Part shown: positions 29,079 to 37,219 of the stretch, piece by piece
Layout: the number at the start of each line of letters is the position of its first letter
Position numbering within the stretch: position 1 is the first letter of the stretch
Origin: Xanthomonas sontii
GTDB taxonomy: Bacteria > Pseudomonadota > Gammaproteobacteria > Xanthomonadales > Xanthomonadaceae
DNA: 64,000 nt
Direction: 5' to 3'
Assembly (NCBI RefSeq): GCF_040529055.1
Contig: NZ_CP132342.1
Coordinates: forward strand, 2,230,001-2,294,000
Notes under the pieces: generated by a model
What the model was told of the DNA's origin: nothing
Seen by the model: the letters and a program-made list of their open reading frames with translations, nothing else
The model's database searches: none
Position numbers and translations under genes: made by a program

Positions 29079-29591
29079 CTATCTGACGCGACGGACCTTG
29101 GCGCGGGTGTTGTAGTTGCCGACCTGCATGTACCACACGCCGACGATGCCGGGCGTGATCTTCACCTTGGGCGCAGTGAGGTGCACGCTGGACAGGCTCG
29201 CCGCCTCGGTCTGCTCCCATTCCTGGCCGTTGGCCAGCACGTAGTGGCGGCCCTTGCCGAAGCCGGTGAACTCGCCGACCAGGGTGCTCTCGATCGGCTC
29301 GGCGCTGCCGAAGTCGAAGAAGCCGCGATTCTTGGTGATCACCTCGCGGCGGCCTTCTTCCTTGGCCTTCTCCAGCGCCACCGCGGTTTCCTTGGCGACC
29401 TTGCCCTGCAGCCAGTCGTTCAGCGCGGCCAGCTCCTGCGGCGACAGCTTGTCCAGCCCGGCCGCCTTGAACTCCTGCGGCGACATCTGCGTCTGCAGAT
29501 CGCCGGAGACGGTGCGCTGGGCGAGCGCCGGGGCGGCGGACACGGCGAGCGCCGCGCACAGGACCAGGGGAGCGAGACGCGCGAAGGACAT
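29079..29591 (-). CDS. Secreted protein of unknown function
   Basis: This 170-residue protein has a signal peptide (LAPLVLCAALAVSAAPALA, cleavage before QRTVS). The mature part starts with SPQEFKAAGLDKLSPQELAA, a repeated S-P-Q-E-L/F-xx-A helix-turn motif. A charged helix (VALEKAKEEGRREVITK) and a small beta domain (STLVGEFTGFGKGRHYVLAN, then QVGNYN) follow. I recall similar xanthomonad proteins without known function. The likely place is the periplasm. It is followed closely by the CLC channel gene on the same strand and lies 96 bp downstream of pqqE. Confidence 0.7.
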   Translation of the reverse strand: MSFARLAPLVLCAALAVSAAPALAQRTVSGDLQTQMSPQEFKAAGLDKLSPQELAALNDWLQGKVAKETAVALEKAKEEGRREVITKNRGFFDFGSAEPIESTLVGEFTGFGKGRHYVLANGQEWEQTEAASLSSVHLTAPKVKITPGIVGVWYMQVGNYNTRAKVRRVR

Positions 29592-29687
29592 GGCGAGGAT
29601 CCGGGCAGTGGGATGCGCCGTAGTGTAGTCGCAAGCGGTGAATGCGCACGGGATGCCGGGCGCGCCGGGACCGCGTCGGCGCCCGGT

Positions 29688-30809
29688 TCAGTCCTCGGCG
29701 GCGGCGGGCGCGTCCGACCTGCGCGGCGGTCGCCGGTACACGAAGTCCGGCGCCGGCGTGGCGGCTTCGCGCTGCGCCAGCGCCTGCAGCGCCGCGTGCC
29801 CTGGGGCGCGTTCGCAGACCGGGTCCAGGGTCGCGGCATCGCCGCTCAGCGCCAGCGCCTGGCAGCGGCAGCCGCCCCAGTCGATCTCGCGCTTGGGACA
29901 GCCCTGGCACACCTCGGGCATCCAGGCGCTGCCGCGGAAGCGCACGAAGGCCTCGCCGTCTTCCCAGATCGCCGCCAGCGGGCGCGCGCGCAGGTTCTCG
30001 AAGCGCATGTCCGGCAGGGTTTCGGCGGCGTGGCAGGGCAGCACGTCGCCGCGCGGGGAGATGTTGACGAAGCGCTGGCCCCAGCCGCCCATGCAGGCCT
30101 TGGGCCGGTGCGCGTAGTAGTCGGGGGTGACGAAGTCGATGTGCAGGCGGTCCTGCAGGCGCAGCCGGGCGGCCTCCACCGCGGCCACGGTGGCGTCGAT
30201 CTGCGCGCGGCTGGGCATCAGTGCGGCACGATTGCGCAGGCCCCAGCCGTAGTATTGGGTGTGCGCCACTTCCAGGCGTTCGGCACCGAGTTCCAGCGCC
30301 AAGTCGATCATCGCCGGGACGCGTTCGGCATTGTGGCGGTGGATCACCGCGTTGATCGTCAGCGGCAGGTCGAGCGCGCGCACCGCCGCGGCGAACGCGC
30401 GCTTCTTGGCCAGGCTGTCGCGGTAGCCGGCGATGCGGTCGGCGCCGGCGGCGTCGGCGTCCTGGACGCTCAGTTGCACGTGTTCCAGCCCGGCCGCGGC
30501 CAGGGCGGCCAGCATCGGTGCGCCGCCGGCCACCCCGGAGGTGATCAGATTGCTGTACAGGCCCAGCGCACGCGCATGCGCGACCAGCTCGGGCAGGTCC
30601 TTGCGCAGCATCGGCTCGCCGCCGGAGAAATGCGCCTGCAGTACGCCCATCGCCGCGGCCTGGTCCAGCGCCGAGCGCCAGCCGGCCGTATCCAGTTCCT
30701 CGCGCAGGCCGGCCAGTTCGATCGGGTTGGAGCAATACGGGCAGGCCAGCGGGCAGCGGTGGGTCAGCTCCAGCAGGATCGACAGCGGCGGCGGCACCGG
30801 CGTGTTCAT
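29688..30809 (-). CDS. pqqE: PQQ biosynthesis radical-SAM enzyme PqqE
   Basis: This 373-residue protein links the Glu and Tyr side chains of the PqqA peptide, the first step of pyrroloquinoline quinone synthesis. The radical-SAM cluster ligands are Cys19, Cys23 and Cys26 in [15 protein letters not shown], and the SAM contact is [17 protein letters not shown]-type auxiliary cluster cysteines appear late in [19 protein letters not shown] and [16 protein letters not shown]. The ATG at 30809 overlaps the pqqD stop by 4 nt (ATGA). It is the last gene of the operon. No pqqF peptidase gene is present here. Confidence 0.96.
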   Translation of the reverse strand: MNTPVPPPLSILLELTHRCPLACPYCSNPIELAGLREELDTAGWRSALDQAAAMGVLQAHFSGGEPMLRKDLPELVAHARALGLYSNLITSGVAGGAPMLAALAAAGLEHVQLSVQDADAAGADRIAGYRDSLAKKRAFAAAVRALDLPLTINAVIHRHNAERVPAMIDLALELGAERLEVAHTQYYGWGLRNRAALMPSRAQIDATVAAVEAARLRLQDRLHIDFVTPDYYAHRPKACMGGWGQRFVNISPRGDVLPCHAAETLPDMRFENLRARPLAAIWEDGEAFVRFRGSAWMPEVCQGCPKREIDWGGCRCQALALSGDAATLDPVCERAPGHAALQALAQREAATPAPDFVYRRPPRRSDAPAAAED

Positions 30810-31084
30810 GCGCGCAGCAGCCGCTTGGCGTGCAACTGCTGCGCCAGCTCGCGCACGTCGCGTTCGACCTCGGCCGGGTCGGCCTCGAATTCTGCGGCCA
30901 GTTCCGCGGCGATCGTCGCCAGGCTGCGGACGCCGTCGCAGCGCGAGACGATGGCGTGGGCGATGGCGTCCAGTTCGATCACCCGCTCCGGCGCCAGCAG
31001 CACCCATTGGTCGCGGGCGCGGTCGTGCTGCAGGCGCACGCCGGCGGCGAGCCGCGGTTGGCTGCTCGCGTCCAGCGTGCTCAT
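30806..31084 (-). CDS. pqqD: PqqA-binding chaperone PqqD
   Basis: From the ATG at 31084 ([20 protein letters not shown]) the protein has 92 residues, the usual PqqD length. Conserved segments are [14 protein letters not shown] and [20 protein letters not shown], the RRE fold that presents PqqA to PqqE. It overlaps pqqC by 4 nt and pqqE by 4 nt, so translation of C, D and E is tightly coupled. It is cytoplasmic. Confidence 0.94.
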   Translation of the reverse strand: MSTLDASSQPRLAAGVRLQHDRARDQWVLLAPERVIELDAIAHAIVSRCDGVRSLATIAAELAAEFEADPAEVERDVRELAQQLHAKRLLRA

Positions 31085-31827
31085 GCCGCTGCCTGCGCGG
31101 TGTCCGGCACGAACGCGTCCGGCCAGGCCACGCCCGGTTGCACGTAGGCGAAGTGCAGCGCATCCAGTTGCGACCACAGCACCCCGCACTTGAAGCGCAG
31201 CGCGTCCTGCACCAGGTGCTGCTTCTCCACGGTGTCGGCGTGGCGTTTGACGTAGTCCAGGGCGAAGTCCGAATCGCGCGGCGCCTCGTGCAGGCGATGC
31301 TCGAAATACGCCAGCGCCTCGCGCGAGACGAAATCGTAGTGCTGCAGCATGCCGGCGACGCGGTGGCCGATGATGCCGGGCGCGAACAATTCGGTCAGCG
31401 ACGAGGCGATGGCCTCCAGCAGGCTCTTTTCGCGCACGAAGTGCAGGTAGGCCTGCACCGCGAAGCGGGTGCCGGGCAGCAGGCCGCGGCCGGACTGCAC
31501 CAGGTCGCGGTCCAGCCCGAGCGCGTCGGTCAGGTGCAGCCAGCGGGCGATGCCGCCTTCGCCATCGGCGCTGCCGTCGTGGTCGACGATGCGCTGGCGC
31601 CAGATCCGGCGCAGTGCCGGGTCGTCCATCCGCGCCAGGATCGCCGCGTCCTTGAGCGGGATGCAGCGCTGGTACTCGTAGCGGTTCAGCGCCCAGGCCT
31701 GGACCTGGCCGCGATTCAGGCGGCCGCTGTGCAGCAGGGCGTGGAAGGGGTGCTGGTCATGGTACAGCCGCGCACCGATCCCGCGCAGCGCGGTTTCCAG
31801 TTGTTCCGGGCTCAGCAGTGCGCTCAC
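31081..31827 (-). CDS. pqqC: Pyrroloquinoline-quinone synthase PqqC
   Basis: This 248-residue cofactor-free oxidase catalyses the last step, ring closure and eight-electron oxidation to PQQ. The GTG start at 31827 gives [18 protein letters not shown]. Signature segments are [59 protein letters not shown] and [21 protein letters not shown]. The active-site His and Tyr/Arg residues are in these segments. The pqqB stop lies 34 bp upstream. Confidence 0.95.
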   Translation of the reverse strand: MSALLSPEQLETALRGIGARLYHDQHPFHALLHSGRLNRGQVQAWALNRYEYQRCIPLKDAAILARMDDPALRRIWRQRIVDHDGSADGEGGIARWLHLTDALGLDRDLVQSGRGLLPGTRFAVQAYLHFVREKSLLEAIASSLTELFAPGIIGHRVAGMLQHYDFVSREALAYFEHRLHEAPRDSDFALDYVKRHADTVEKQHLVQDALRFKCGVLWSQLDALHFAYVQPGVAWPDAFVPDTAQAAA

Positions 31828-31861
31828 GGGGTCGGTCTCGCAGGCGATGGGGCGGCAGGGG

Positions 31862-32761
31862 TCACAGCGCGATCTCCATGCCGTCGTGGGCCACGTCCCA
31901 GCCGTGCGCGGCGACGGTGGCGCGCTCGGGAGAGCCGGCGTCGAGGATCGGGTTGGTGGTGTTGATGTGGATGAAGACCTTGCGGGCCACACCCAGGTCG
32001 GCGAAGGCACGCAGGGTGCCGGCTTCGCCGTCGATGCTCATGTGGCCCATGCGCTGGCCGGTCTTGGCGCTGATGCCCAACTGCACCAGCTCGTCGTCGC
32101 GCCACAGAGTGCCGTCGAAAAACACCAGTTCGGCGCCGCGCAGGCGCTCGCGCAGGGCGTCGGTCAGCGCCGCGCAGCCGGGGATGTAGTGCAGGCGGTG
32201 CGTGCCGTCGTCGATGGTCAGACCCAGCGTCTCCTCGGCCGAGCCGGCCAGGTCGCCGCTGTGGCGGGATTCCATGAACAGCGGCACCTTGCCCGGCACC
32301 GCGAATGGTGTGACCTGCAGGCCGAGCAGCGACAGCGGTGTGTCCAGGGCGAACGGATGGCGGTGCACGTAAGCCGGGTGCAGCGCGTCGAACACCGGGT
32401 TCTGCGCCAGCAGGTCGAGCACGCGGCTACTCGCGTACAGGTCGAAGCGCTGGCTCTCGCGCATCGACAGCAGTCCGGCGATATGGTCGATCTCGCCGCT
32501 GGTCAGTAGCACCGCCTCGATCGGCGAATGGCGCTGGTCGCGCTGCGGCCATAGTGCGGGGGTGGCCAGCACCTGCTGGCGGAAATCGGGTGACGCGTTG
32601 ATCAGCAGCCAGCGCTGGCCATCGACGCTGACCGCGATGCTGGCCTGGGTACGGCGTTGGGCACCCGGGTGCTGCTGCCACGCGCGTCGGCTCGCGGGCG
32701 TGTGGCAGTTCCACTGCGGATGCCCTCCGCCTGCCGCCGATCCCAAAACGATGAGGTGCAT
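31862..32761 (-). CDS. pqqB: PQQ biosynthesis protein PqqB
   Basis: This 299-residue metallo-beta-lactamase-fold protein starts MHLIVLGSAAGGGHPQWNCH, the PqqB signature. TSGEIDHIAGLLSMRES holds the family-modified metal-binding region, and CAALTDALRERLRGAELVFFDGT follows. It is thought to hydroxylate the cross-linked Glu-Tyr intermediate; the role is less settled than that of PqqC and PqqE. It is the first large gene after the peptide gene pqqA, with a 64-bp gap. Confidence 0.95.
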   Translation of the reverse strand: MHLIVLGSAAGGGHPQWNCHTPASRRAWQQHPGAQRRTQASIAVSVDGQRWLLINASPDFRQQVLATPALWPQRDQRHSPIEAVLLTSGEIDHIAGLLSMRESQRFDLYASSRVLDLLAQNPVFDALHPAYVHRHPFALDTPLSLLGLQVTPFAVPGKVPLFMESRHSGDLAGSAEETLGLTIDDGTHRLHYIPGCAALTDALRERLRGAELVFFDGTLWRDDELVQLGISAKTGQRMGHMSIDGEAGTLRAFADLGVARKVFIHINTTNPILDAGSPERATVAAHGWDVAHDGMEIAL

Positions 32762-32825
32762 CCGGTCTCCGTTGATGGCGCCTGGCCGGTCGCGCTTCGG
32801 TCGCGGGAAGGGAGGAGTGCGCGGG

Positions 32826-32906
32826 TCAGAGCTCGCCGGAGGCGTAGCAGTTGATTTCCGCGCCGACGCAGATTTCGCGGATCACAGGCTTGTTCCACTT
32901 TTTCAT
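32826..32906 (-). CDS. pqqA: PQQ precursor peptide PqqA
   Basis: A 26-residue ribosomal peptide, too short for most gene finders. It starts MKKWNKPVIREIC and contains the conserved Glu17 and Tyr21 in AEINCY, the pair that PqqE joins to form the PQQ skeleton. AGAGGAAA, 6-8 nt before the ATG, provides the ribosome binding site. Unlike common 23-24-residue PqqA peptides it has a Cys between the two reactive residues (E-I-N-C-Y) and a second Cys at position 13. It heads the pqqABCDE operon on the minus strand. The PQQ made serves periplasmic quinoprotein dehydrogenases, none of which are in this window. Confidence 0.93.
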   Translation of the reverse strand: MKKWNKPVIREICVGAEINCYASGEL

Positions 32907-33167
32907 GTGCGTTTCCTCTTCGAGTCGGTCTAGGGACGACGGCAGCGGCGCATGCAGACAGCAGCGGGTTGCCGTCGCGTTCGAGCATAGGCGCGGGCAT
33001 TCGGGCGGTTGTGAAATTCCGGTAAAACCGCCGCAAGTCGCAACCGGATCACAGTGACGCGGCGGTGCGTATCCGCGGGGCGCCCCCGGCGTGCGGCCGG
33101 CGCAATTGTGAGAACGCGCACAAGCGCGTTAGTGTAGGCAGCACCGTTTCGTCGACTGCGTCCGTCC
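32907..33167. other. Divergent promoter region between pqqA and relA
   Basis: 261 bp without a gene. An inverted repeat, GGCGGTT at 33004-33010 and AACCGCC at 33026-33032 with a 15-nt AT-richer centre (GTGAAATTCCGGTAA), could be an operator. On the pqqA strand TATGCT (about 70 nt upstream of the ATG) is a possible -10. Neither is strong. Confidence 0.4.
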
Positions 33168-35324
33168 TTGAACCACACCGTCCACTCCGGCCTGGAGGCG
33201 TTGCTGCAGCGCCCGTCGGCCGCGACCCTGGCGCCCGCCCTGCGCGCGGCGCTGCTGCAGGCCTGGCAGGCACAGGCCGAGCCGCTGCCGCGGCTGCCGT
33301 GGCCGGTGCTGGCCGACACCCTGGACGCGCTGGCGTTGCTGTCTGCCGACGAGGCCTCGCTGCTGGCGGCGTTGCTGTTCGACCTGCCGGCCTTGCGCGC
33401 ACAGTTGCCGCAGCTGCCGGTGGCGCCACCGGCGCGGGCGCAGGCGGTGGCCGGCCTGCTGGAGGCGCAGGACGCCGCCGACCCGGTGTGGGCGCTGCAC
33501 GCCGGGCGCGAGGCCGGGCGCAACAGCGAGGGCCTGCGCCGGCTGCTGCTGTCGATCGTGCAGGACCTGCGGGTGGTGCCGATCCTGCTGGCGCGGCAAC
33601 TGGCGCAGATGCGCGTGGCCGACAAGGCGCCGGAGGCGCAGCGCCGCGCGCTGGCGCAGCTGACCCGCGACATCCACGCGCCGCTGGCCAACCGCCTGGG
33701 CATCTGGCAGCTGAAATGGGAGCTGGAGGATCTGGCGTTCCGGCACCTGGAGCCGGACACCTACCGGCGCATCGCCCGCGAGGTCGACGAGAGCCGGGTG
33801 GCGCGCGAGCGCTACATCGAGGCGGTCAAGAAGATCCTGTCCAAGGCGCTGGCCGAGCAGGGCCTGCGCGCGGAGATCAGCGGGCGGCCCAAGCACATCT
33901 ACAGCATCTGGCGGAAGATGCAGAAGAAGCGCCTGGCTTTCGACCAGTTGTACGACCTGCGCGCGGTGCGGGTGATGGTCGACGACGTCGCCGCCTGCTA
34001 TGCCGCGCTCGGCGTGGTGCACGCGCTGTGGGCGCCGGTGCCCAGTGAGTTCGACGACTACATCGCCCGGCCCAAGGCCAACGACTACCGCTCGCTGCAC
34101 ACCGCCGTGGTCGGCCCGGAAGGGCGCACGATCGAGGTGCAGATCCGCACCCACGACATGCACGCGCAGGCCGAGCTGGGCGTGGCCGCGCACTGGAAGT
34201 ACAAGGAAGGCGGCAAGGGCGCGGAGAAGGCCTTCGACCGCAAGATCACCTGGATGCGGCAACTGCTGGAACAGTCGCAGGACGGCGAGCAGGGCGGGCT
34301 GGCCGGGGCGCTGGACGCCGAGCTGGTCGAGGACCGGGTCTATGCGCTGACCCCGATGGGCGAGGTGATCGACCTGCCGCAGGGCGCCACGCCGCTGGAT
34401 TTCGCCTACCACGTGCACACCATGGTCGGGCACCGCTGCCGCGGCGCCAAGGTCAACAACCGCATCGTGCCGCTGACCCACAAGCTGCGCAGCGGCGACC
34501 GCGTCGAAATCCTCACCGGCAAGGAGGCCGAGCCGCGCCGCGACTGGCTGCTGCCGGCCAATGGCTACCTGGCCAGCGGGCGTTCGCGCGACAAGGTGCG
34601 CGCCTGGTTCCACAAGCTGGACCGCGCGCGCAACGTGCAGGCCGGCAAGGAGCTGCTGGAGCGTGAGCTCAAGCGCCTGGGGCTGCAGCACGCCGACCTG
34701 TTGCCGGCGGCGAAGAAGTTCCATGCCGACGGCGTGGAGGAGCTGTACATCCAGGTGGCGCTGGGCGACGTCGGCCCCAGCCAGGTCGGGCGCGCGCTGC
34801 ACGAGGCCGAGCGCGCCGCGGCGCAGCCGGCCGCGCCGGCCATGCCACGGCCCACCGCCCGCCGCACCGGCCTGGGCAAGTCCAAGTTCACCGTGCAGGG
34901 CGTCGGCAATCTGCTGGTGCAACTGGCGCGCTGCTGCCAGCCGGTGGCCGGCGAGCCGATCGCCGGCTACCTGACCCGCACCCGCGGCGTCACCGTGCAT
35001 CGCAGCGACTGTGCGGCGTTCGCGCGGCTGGCCGCCAGTCATCCGCAGCGGGTGCTGCCGGTGGAGTGGGGCCAGGCCGGCGGTGGCTACGAGGTCGACG
35101 TGCTGGTGCGCGCGGTGGACCGGCGCTGGCTGCTCAAGGACATCACCAACCTGATCGCCCAGGAAGAGGCGCACGTGCTGGAGATCAACAGCGAGAACGT
35201 GCGCGACAGCGGCCTGGCGCAACTGCGGCTGCGGCTGAAGGTCGGCGACTACGGGCAGCTGTCCACCTTGCTCGGCAAGCTCGACGCGCTGCCGGGTGTG
35301 CACGAGGCGCGGCGGCTGGGCTGA
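33168..35324 (+). CDS. relA: (p)ppGpp synthetase RelA
   Basis: This 718-residue protein has a TTG start. The N-terminal HD region is present but lacks the His-Asp hydrolase motif (HAGREAGRNSEGLRRLLLS), as expected of a synthetase-only RelA. The synthetase domain has GRPKHIYSIWRKMQKKRLAF and EFDDYIARPKANDYRSLHT. EFDD at residues 294-297 is the RelA-type ExDD motif, where bifunctional SpoT enzymes have RxKD. The TGS domain (LTPMGEVIDLPQGATPLDFAYH), a zinc-finger-like region (RCCQPVAGEPIAGYLTRTRG) and a C-terminal ACT domain follow. It makes (p)ppGpp from GTP/GDP on stalled ribosomes. Confidence 0.95.
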   Translation: MNHTVHSGLEALLQRPSAATLAPALRAALLQAWQAQAEPLPRLPWPVLADTLDALALLSADEASLLAALLFDLPALRAQLPQLPVAPPARAQAVAGLLEAQDAADPVWALHAGREAGRNSEGLRRLLLSIVQDLRVVPILLARQLAQMRVADKAPEAQRRALAQLTRDIHAPLANRLGIWQLKWELEDLAFRHLEPDTYRRIAREVDESRVARERYIEAVKKILSKALAEQGLRAEISGRPKHIYSIWRKMQKKRLAFDQLYDLRAVRVMVDDVAACYAALGVVHALWAPVPSEFDDYIARPKANDYRSLHTAVVGPEGRTIEVQIRTHDMHAQAELGVAAHWKYKEGGKGAEKAFDRKITWMRQLLEQSQDGEQGGLAGALDAELVEDRVYALTPMGEVIDLPQGATPLDFAYHVHTMVGHRCRGAKVNNRIVPLTHKLRSGDRVEILTGKEAEPRRDWLLPANGYLASGRSRDKVRAWFHKLDRARNVQAGKELLERELKRLGLQHADLLPAAKKFHADGVEELYIQVALGDVGPSQVGRALHEAERAAAQPAAPAMPRPTARRTGLGKSKFTVQGVGNLLVQLARCCQPVAGEPIAGYLTRTRGVTVHRSDCAAFARLAASHPQRVLPVEWGQAGGGYEVDVLVRAVDRRWLLKDITNLIAQEEAHVLEINSENVRDSGLAQLRLRLKVGDYGQLSTLLGKLDALPGVHEARRLG

Positions 35325-35333
35325 GGTGCGTTC

Positions 35334-35359
35334 GGCATGCCCCGGCCGGGAGGCATGCC
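35334..35359 (+). terminator. Hairpin downstream of relA
   Basis: GGCATGCCCCGG pairs with CCGGGAGGCATGCC with one bulged A, 10 bp after the relA stop. No T-run follows. A second weak palindrome (GTGGGCCACCCAC region) lies just downstream. Likely a transcript 3' end or attenuator before the TPR gene. Confidence 0.5.
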
Positions 35360-35444
35360 AGCGGGTGGGCCACCCACGGTGCGCGCGGCCGGCGCGACGC
35401 ACAGCTGTTCGTCATCGGGGCAACGCTAAGCTTGTGCGGTGAGC

Positions 35445-36968
35445 ATGCCGCCGGATCAGGTCAGGGACGAACCCACGCGCAGACAGCGGCCGGTGCCGCT
35501 GTGGCGCGATCGGCGCGTCTGGCGCTGGGCGCTGGCGGTGCTGCTGGTGCTGGGAATGACCGTGGTGGTGTTTCGCCGCCCGCTGGCCGACCTGATCTGG
35601 CCGGAGACGCGCATCCAGCAATTGCTCGACCAGGGCCATGCGGCGCTGCGCGCGGGCCGGCTCAGCGCCGCCGACGGCAGCGGCGCGCGCGAGCGCTTCG
35701 AGGCCGCGCTGGCGCTGGACAGCGACCGCATGCAGGCGCGCGTCGGGCTGGCCGCGACCGGGCGCGCAGCGCTGGGGCAGGCGCGCGCGGCGCTGGCCGC
35801 CGGCCGCTTTCCGCAGGCGCGCGAGGCGCTGGCGCTGGCGCGCGCGCTGCAGGTGCCGCGCGCCGATGCCGACCGCATCGAGGCGGCACTGCGCGCGCGC
35901 GAGGCCGCGCACGCCGGCATCGATCAACTGCTGCAACGGGCGGCGCAGGCGCGCCACGACGGGCATCTGGACGATGGCCCGGACGCGGCCCTGCCGCTGT
36001 ACCAGCGTGTCCTGGAGTACGCGCCGGAACGCACCGCGGCGCTGGAAGGTCGCGAGGATGCGCTGTCGGAATTGCTGCAGCACGCACGCAGCGACCTGGC
36101 GCGCGGCGACCTGGCCGCCGCAGCGGCGCTGGTGGAGCGCGCGCGTGGCTACGACCCCGGCCATGTCGACCTGCCCGAGACCCAGGCGGAACTGAACCGG
36201 GCGCTGGAACGCCTGCAGCGCGAGGCCGAGCAGGCCCTGCGCCGGCAGCGCCTGGATGCGGCGGCACACGCGTTTGCGCAGTGGCACGCGGCGGTGCCGG
36301 ATGCGCCCGGCGCCAGCGACGGCCTGGAGCGGGTGGCGGCGGCCTACGCCGTGCAGGCGAGCCGCGCCGCCGCCGATTTCCGTTTTGGCGAGGCCGAGCG
36401 CGCGTTGCGCAAGGGCCAGGCCCTGGCGCCGGACAGCCGCGCGCTGGCCGACGCGAAGCAAGCGTTGCAGCGTGCCCGGCAAAGCCAGGCCACGCCGCCT
36501 TCGCGGGTGTCGCCGGCCGAGCGCGAGCGGCGCCTGCAGCGCCTGCTGGCCGATCTGCAGGCCGCCGAGGCGCGTGGCGCCTGGCTCACCCCGCCCGGCG
36601 CCAGCGCCTACGACACCTTGCTGGCGGCGCAGACCCTGGCGCCGCGCGATGCGCGCGTGCGCGCGGCCGAGCAGCGCGTGCTGGCCGCGCTGCGACGCTG
36701 TTTCGACGATGCCATGCGCGGCAATCGGGTGCTGGCGGCGAGCGCCTGCTACGACGCCTGGCGCGCGCTGGCGCCGGGCGGCAATGGCCTGGCCACCGCG
36801 CGGCGACGCCTGGCGCAGCGCTGGCTGGCGGTCGGCGACGAGCGCCTGAGCGGCGGCGATGCCGCCTTCGCGCGGCAGGCGTTGCAGCGTGCCCGCGCGA
36901 TCGATCCGGCGACCCCGGAGCTGGCCGCCTTCGAGCGCCGCTTGCGCAGCCTCAGTCCGGGGCGTTAG
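35445..36968 (+). CDS. Membrane-anchored TPR-like repeat protein
   Basis: The protein has 507 residues from the ATG at 35445; a GTG two codons earlier is an alternative. A short cytoplasmic N terminus (about 23 residues) precedes one membrane helix (VWRWALAVLLVLGMTVVVF). The rest, presumably periplasmic, is built of Ala/Leu/Arg-rich helical repeats that resemble degenerate TPRs (LLDQGHAALRAGRLSAAD; ARAALAAGRFPQAREALALA; LGQARAALA). I do not recognise a named family. Scaffold proteins of this kind often aid envelope or polysaccharide assembly, which is only inference. It is followed by a 251-bp REP-containing gap and a convergent glycosyltransferase gene. Confidence 0.75.
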   Translation: MPPDQVRDEPTRRQRPVPLWRDRRVWRWALAVLLVLGMTVVVFRRPLADLIWPETRIQQLLDQGHAALRAGRLSAADGSGARERFEAALALDSDRMQARVGLAATGRAALGQARAALAAGRFPQAREALALARALQVPRADADRIEAALRAREAAHAGIDQLLQRAAQARHDGHLDDGPDAALPLYQRVLEYAPERTAALEGREDALSELLQHARSDLARGDLAAAAALVERARGYDPGHVDLPETQAELNRALERLQREAEQALRRQRLDAAAHAFAQWHAAVPDAPGASDGLERVAAAYAVQASRAAADFRFGEAERALRKGQALAPDSRALADAKQALQRARQSQATPPSRVSPAERERRLQRLLADLQAAEARGAWLTPPGASAYDTLLAAQTLAPRDARVRAAEQRVLAALRRCFDDAMRGNRVLAASACYDAWRALAPGGNGLATARRRLAQRWLAVGDERLSGGDAAFARQALQRARAIDPATPELAAFERRLRSLSPGR

Positions 36969-37011
36969 TGGGCGCAGTGAAGTGGGGGCTTCCCCAGGCT
37001 GATGGTGCGGC

Positions 37012-37036
37012 GCGTCGGGACTGAAGTCCCTCCCAC
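37012..37036. repeat. REP-like palindrome, reverse orientation
   Basis: GCGTCGGGACTGAAGTCCC followed by TCCCAC, about 45 bp after the TPR gene stop. It pairs in inverted orientation with the copy at 37169-37193, with about 130 bp between. Confidence 0.8.
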
Positions 37037-37168
37037 AGGGGGTGTTGAGAGGTTCCGGCGATCGGTTGTATATCCGGGGCTGCGAGCGTCTTGGTTTGCA
37101 GTGCGCACGTGGGTGCGCGACAGCGCCTGCCGGGTGCCGGCCAGAGCGGCGATGCTCGCAACACCATT

Positions 37169-37193
37169 GTGGGAGGGACTTCAGTCCCGACGC
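37169..37193. repeat. REP-like palindrome, forward orientation
   Basis: GTGGGAGGGACTTCAGTCCC followed by GACGC. It lies 27 bp beyond the stop of the minus-strand glycosyltransferase and matches the copy at 26865 exactly in the core. Confidence 0.8.
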
Positions 37194-37219
37194 GATCGAC
37201 GACGGTGCGCCATTACCGC

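Noticed and set aside
27292..30735. One long minus-strand frame spanning the CLC channel, the secreted protein and pqqE
   Set aside because: Only its last 591 codons match a family. Upstream parts are out-of-frame readings of pqqE and of the secreted protein gene, each of which has its own start, stop and signature motifs in another frame.
33168..35324. RelA-like protein as a bifunctional SpoT
   Set aside because: The HD hydrolase motif is missing and the synthetase has EFDD rather than the RxKD signature, so a synthetase-only RelA is the better call.
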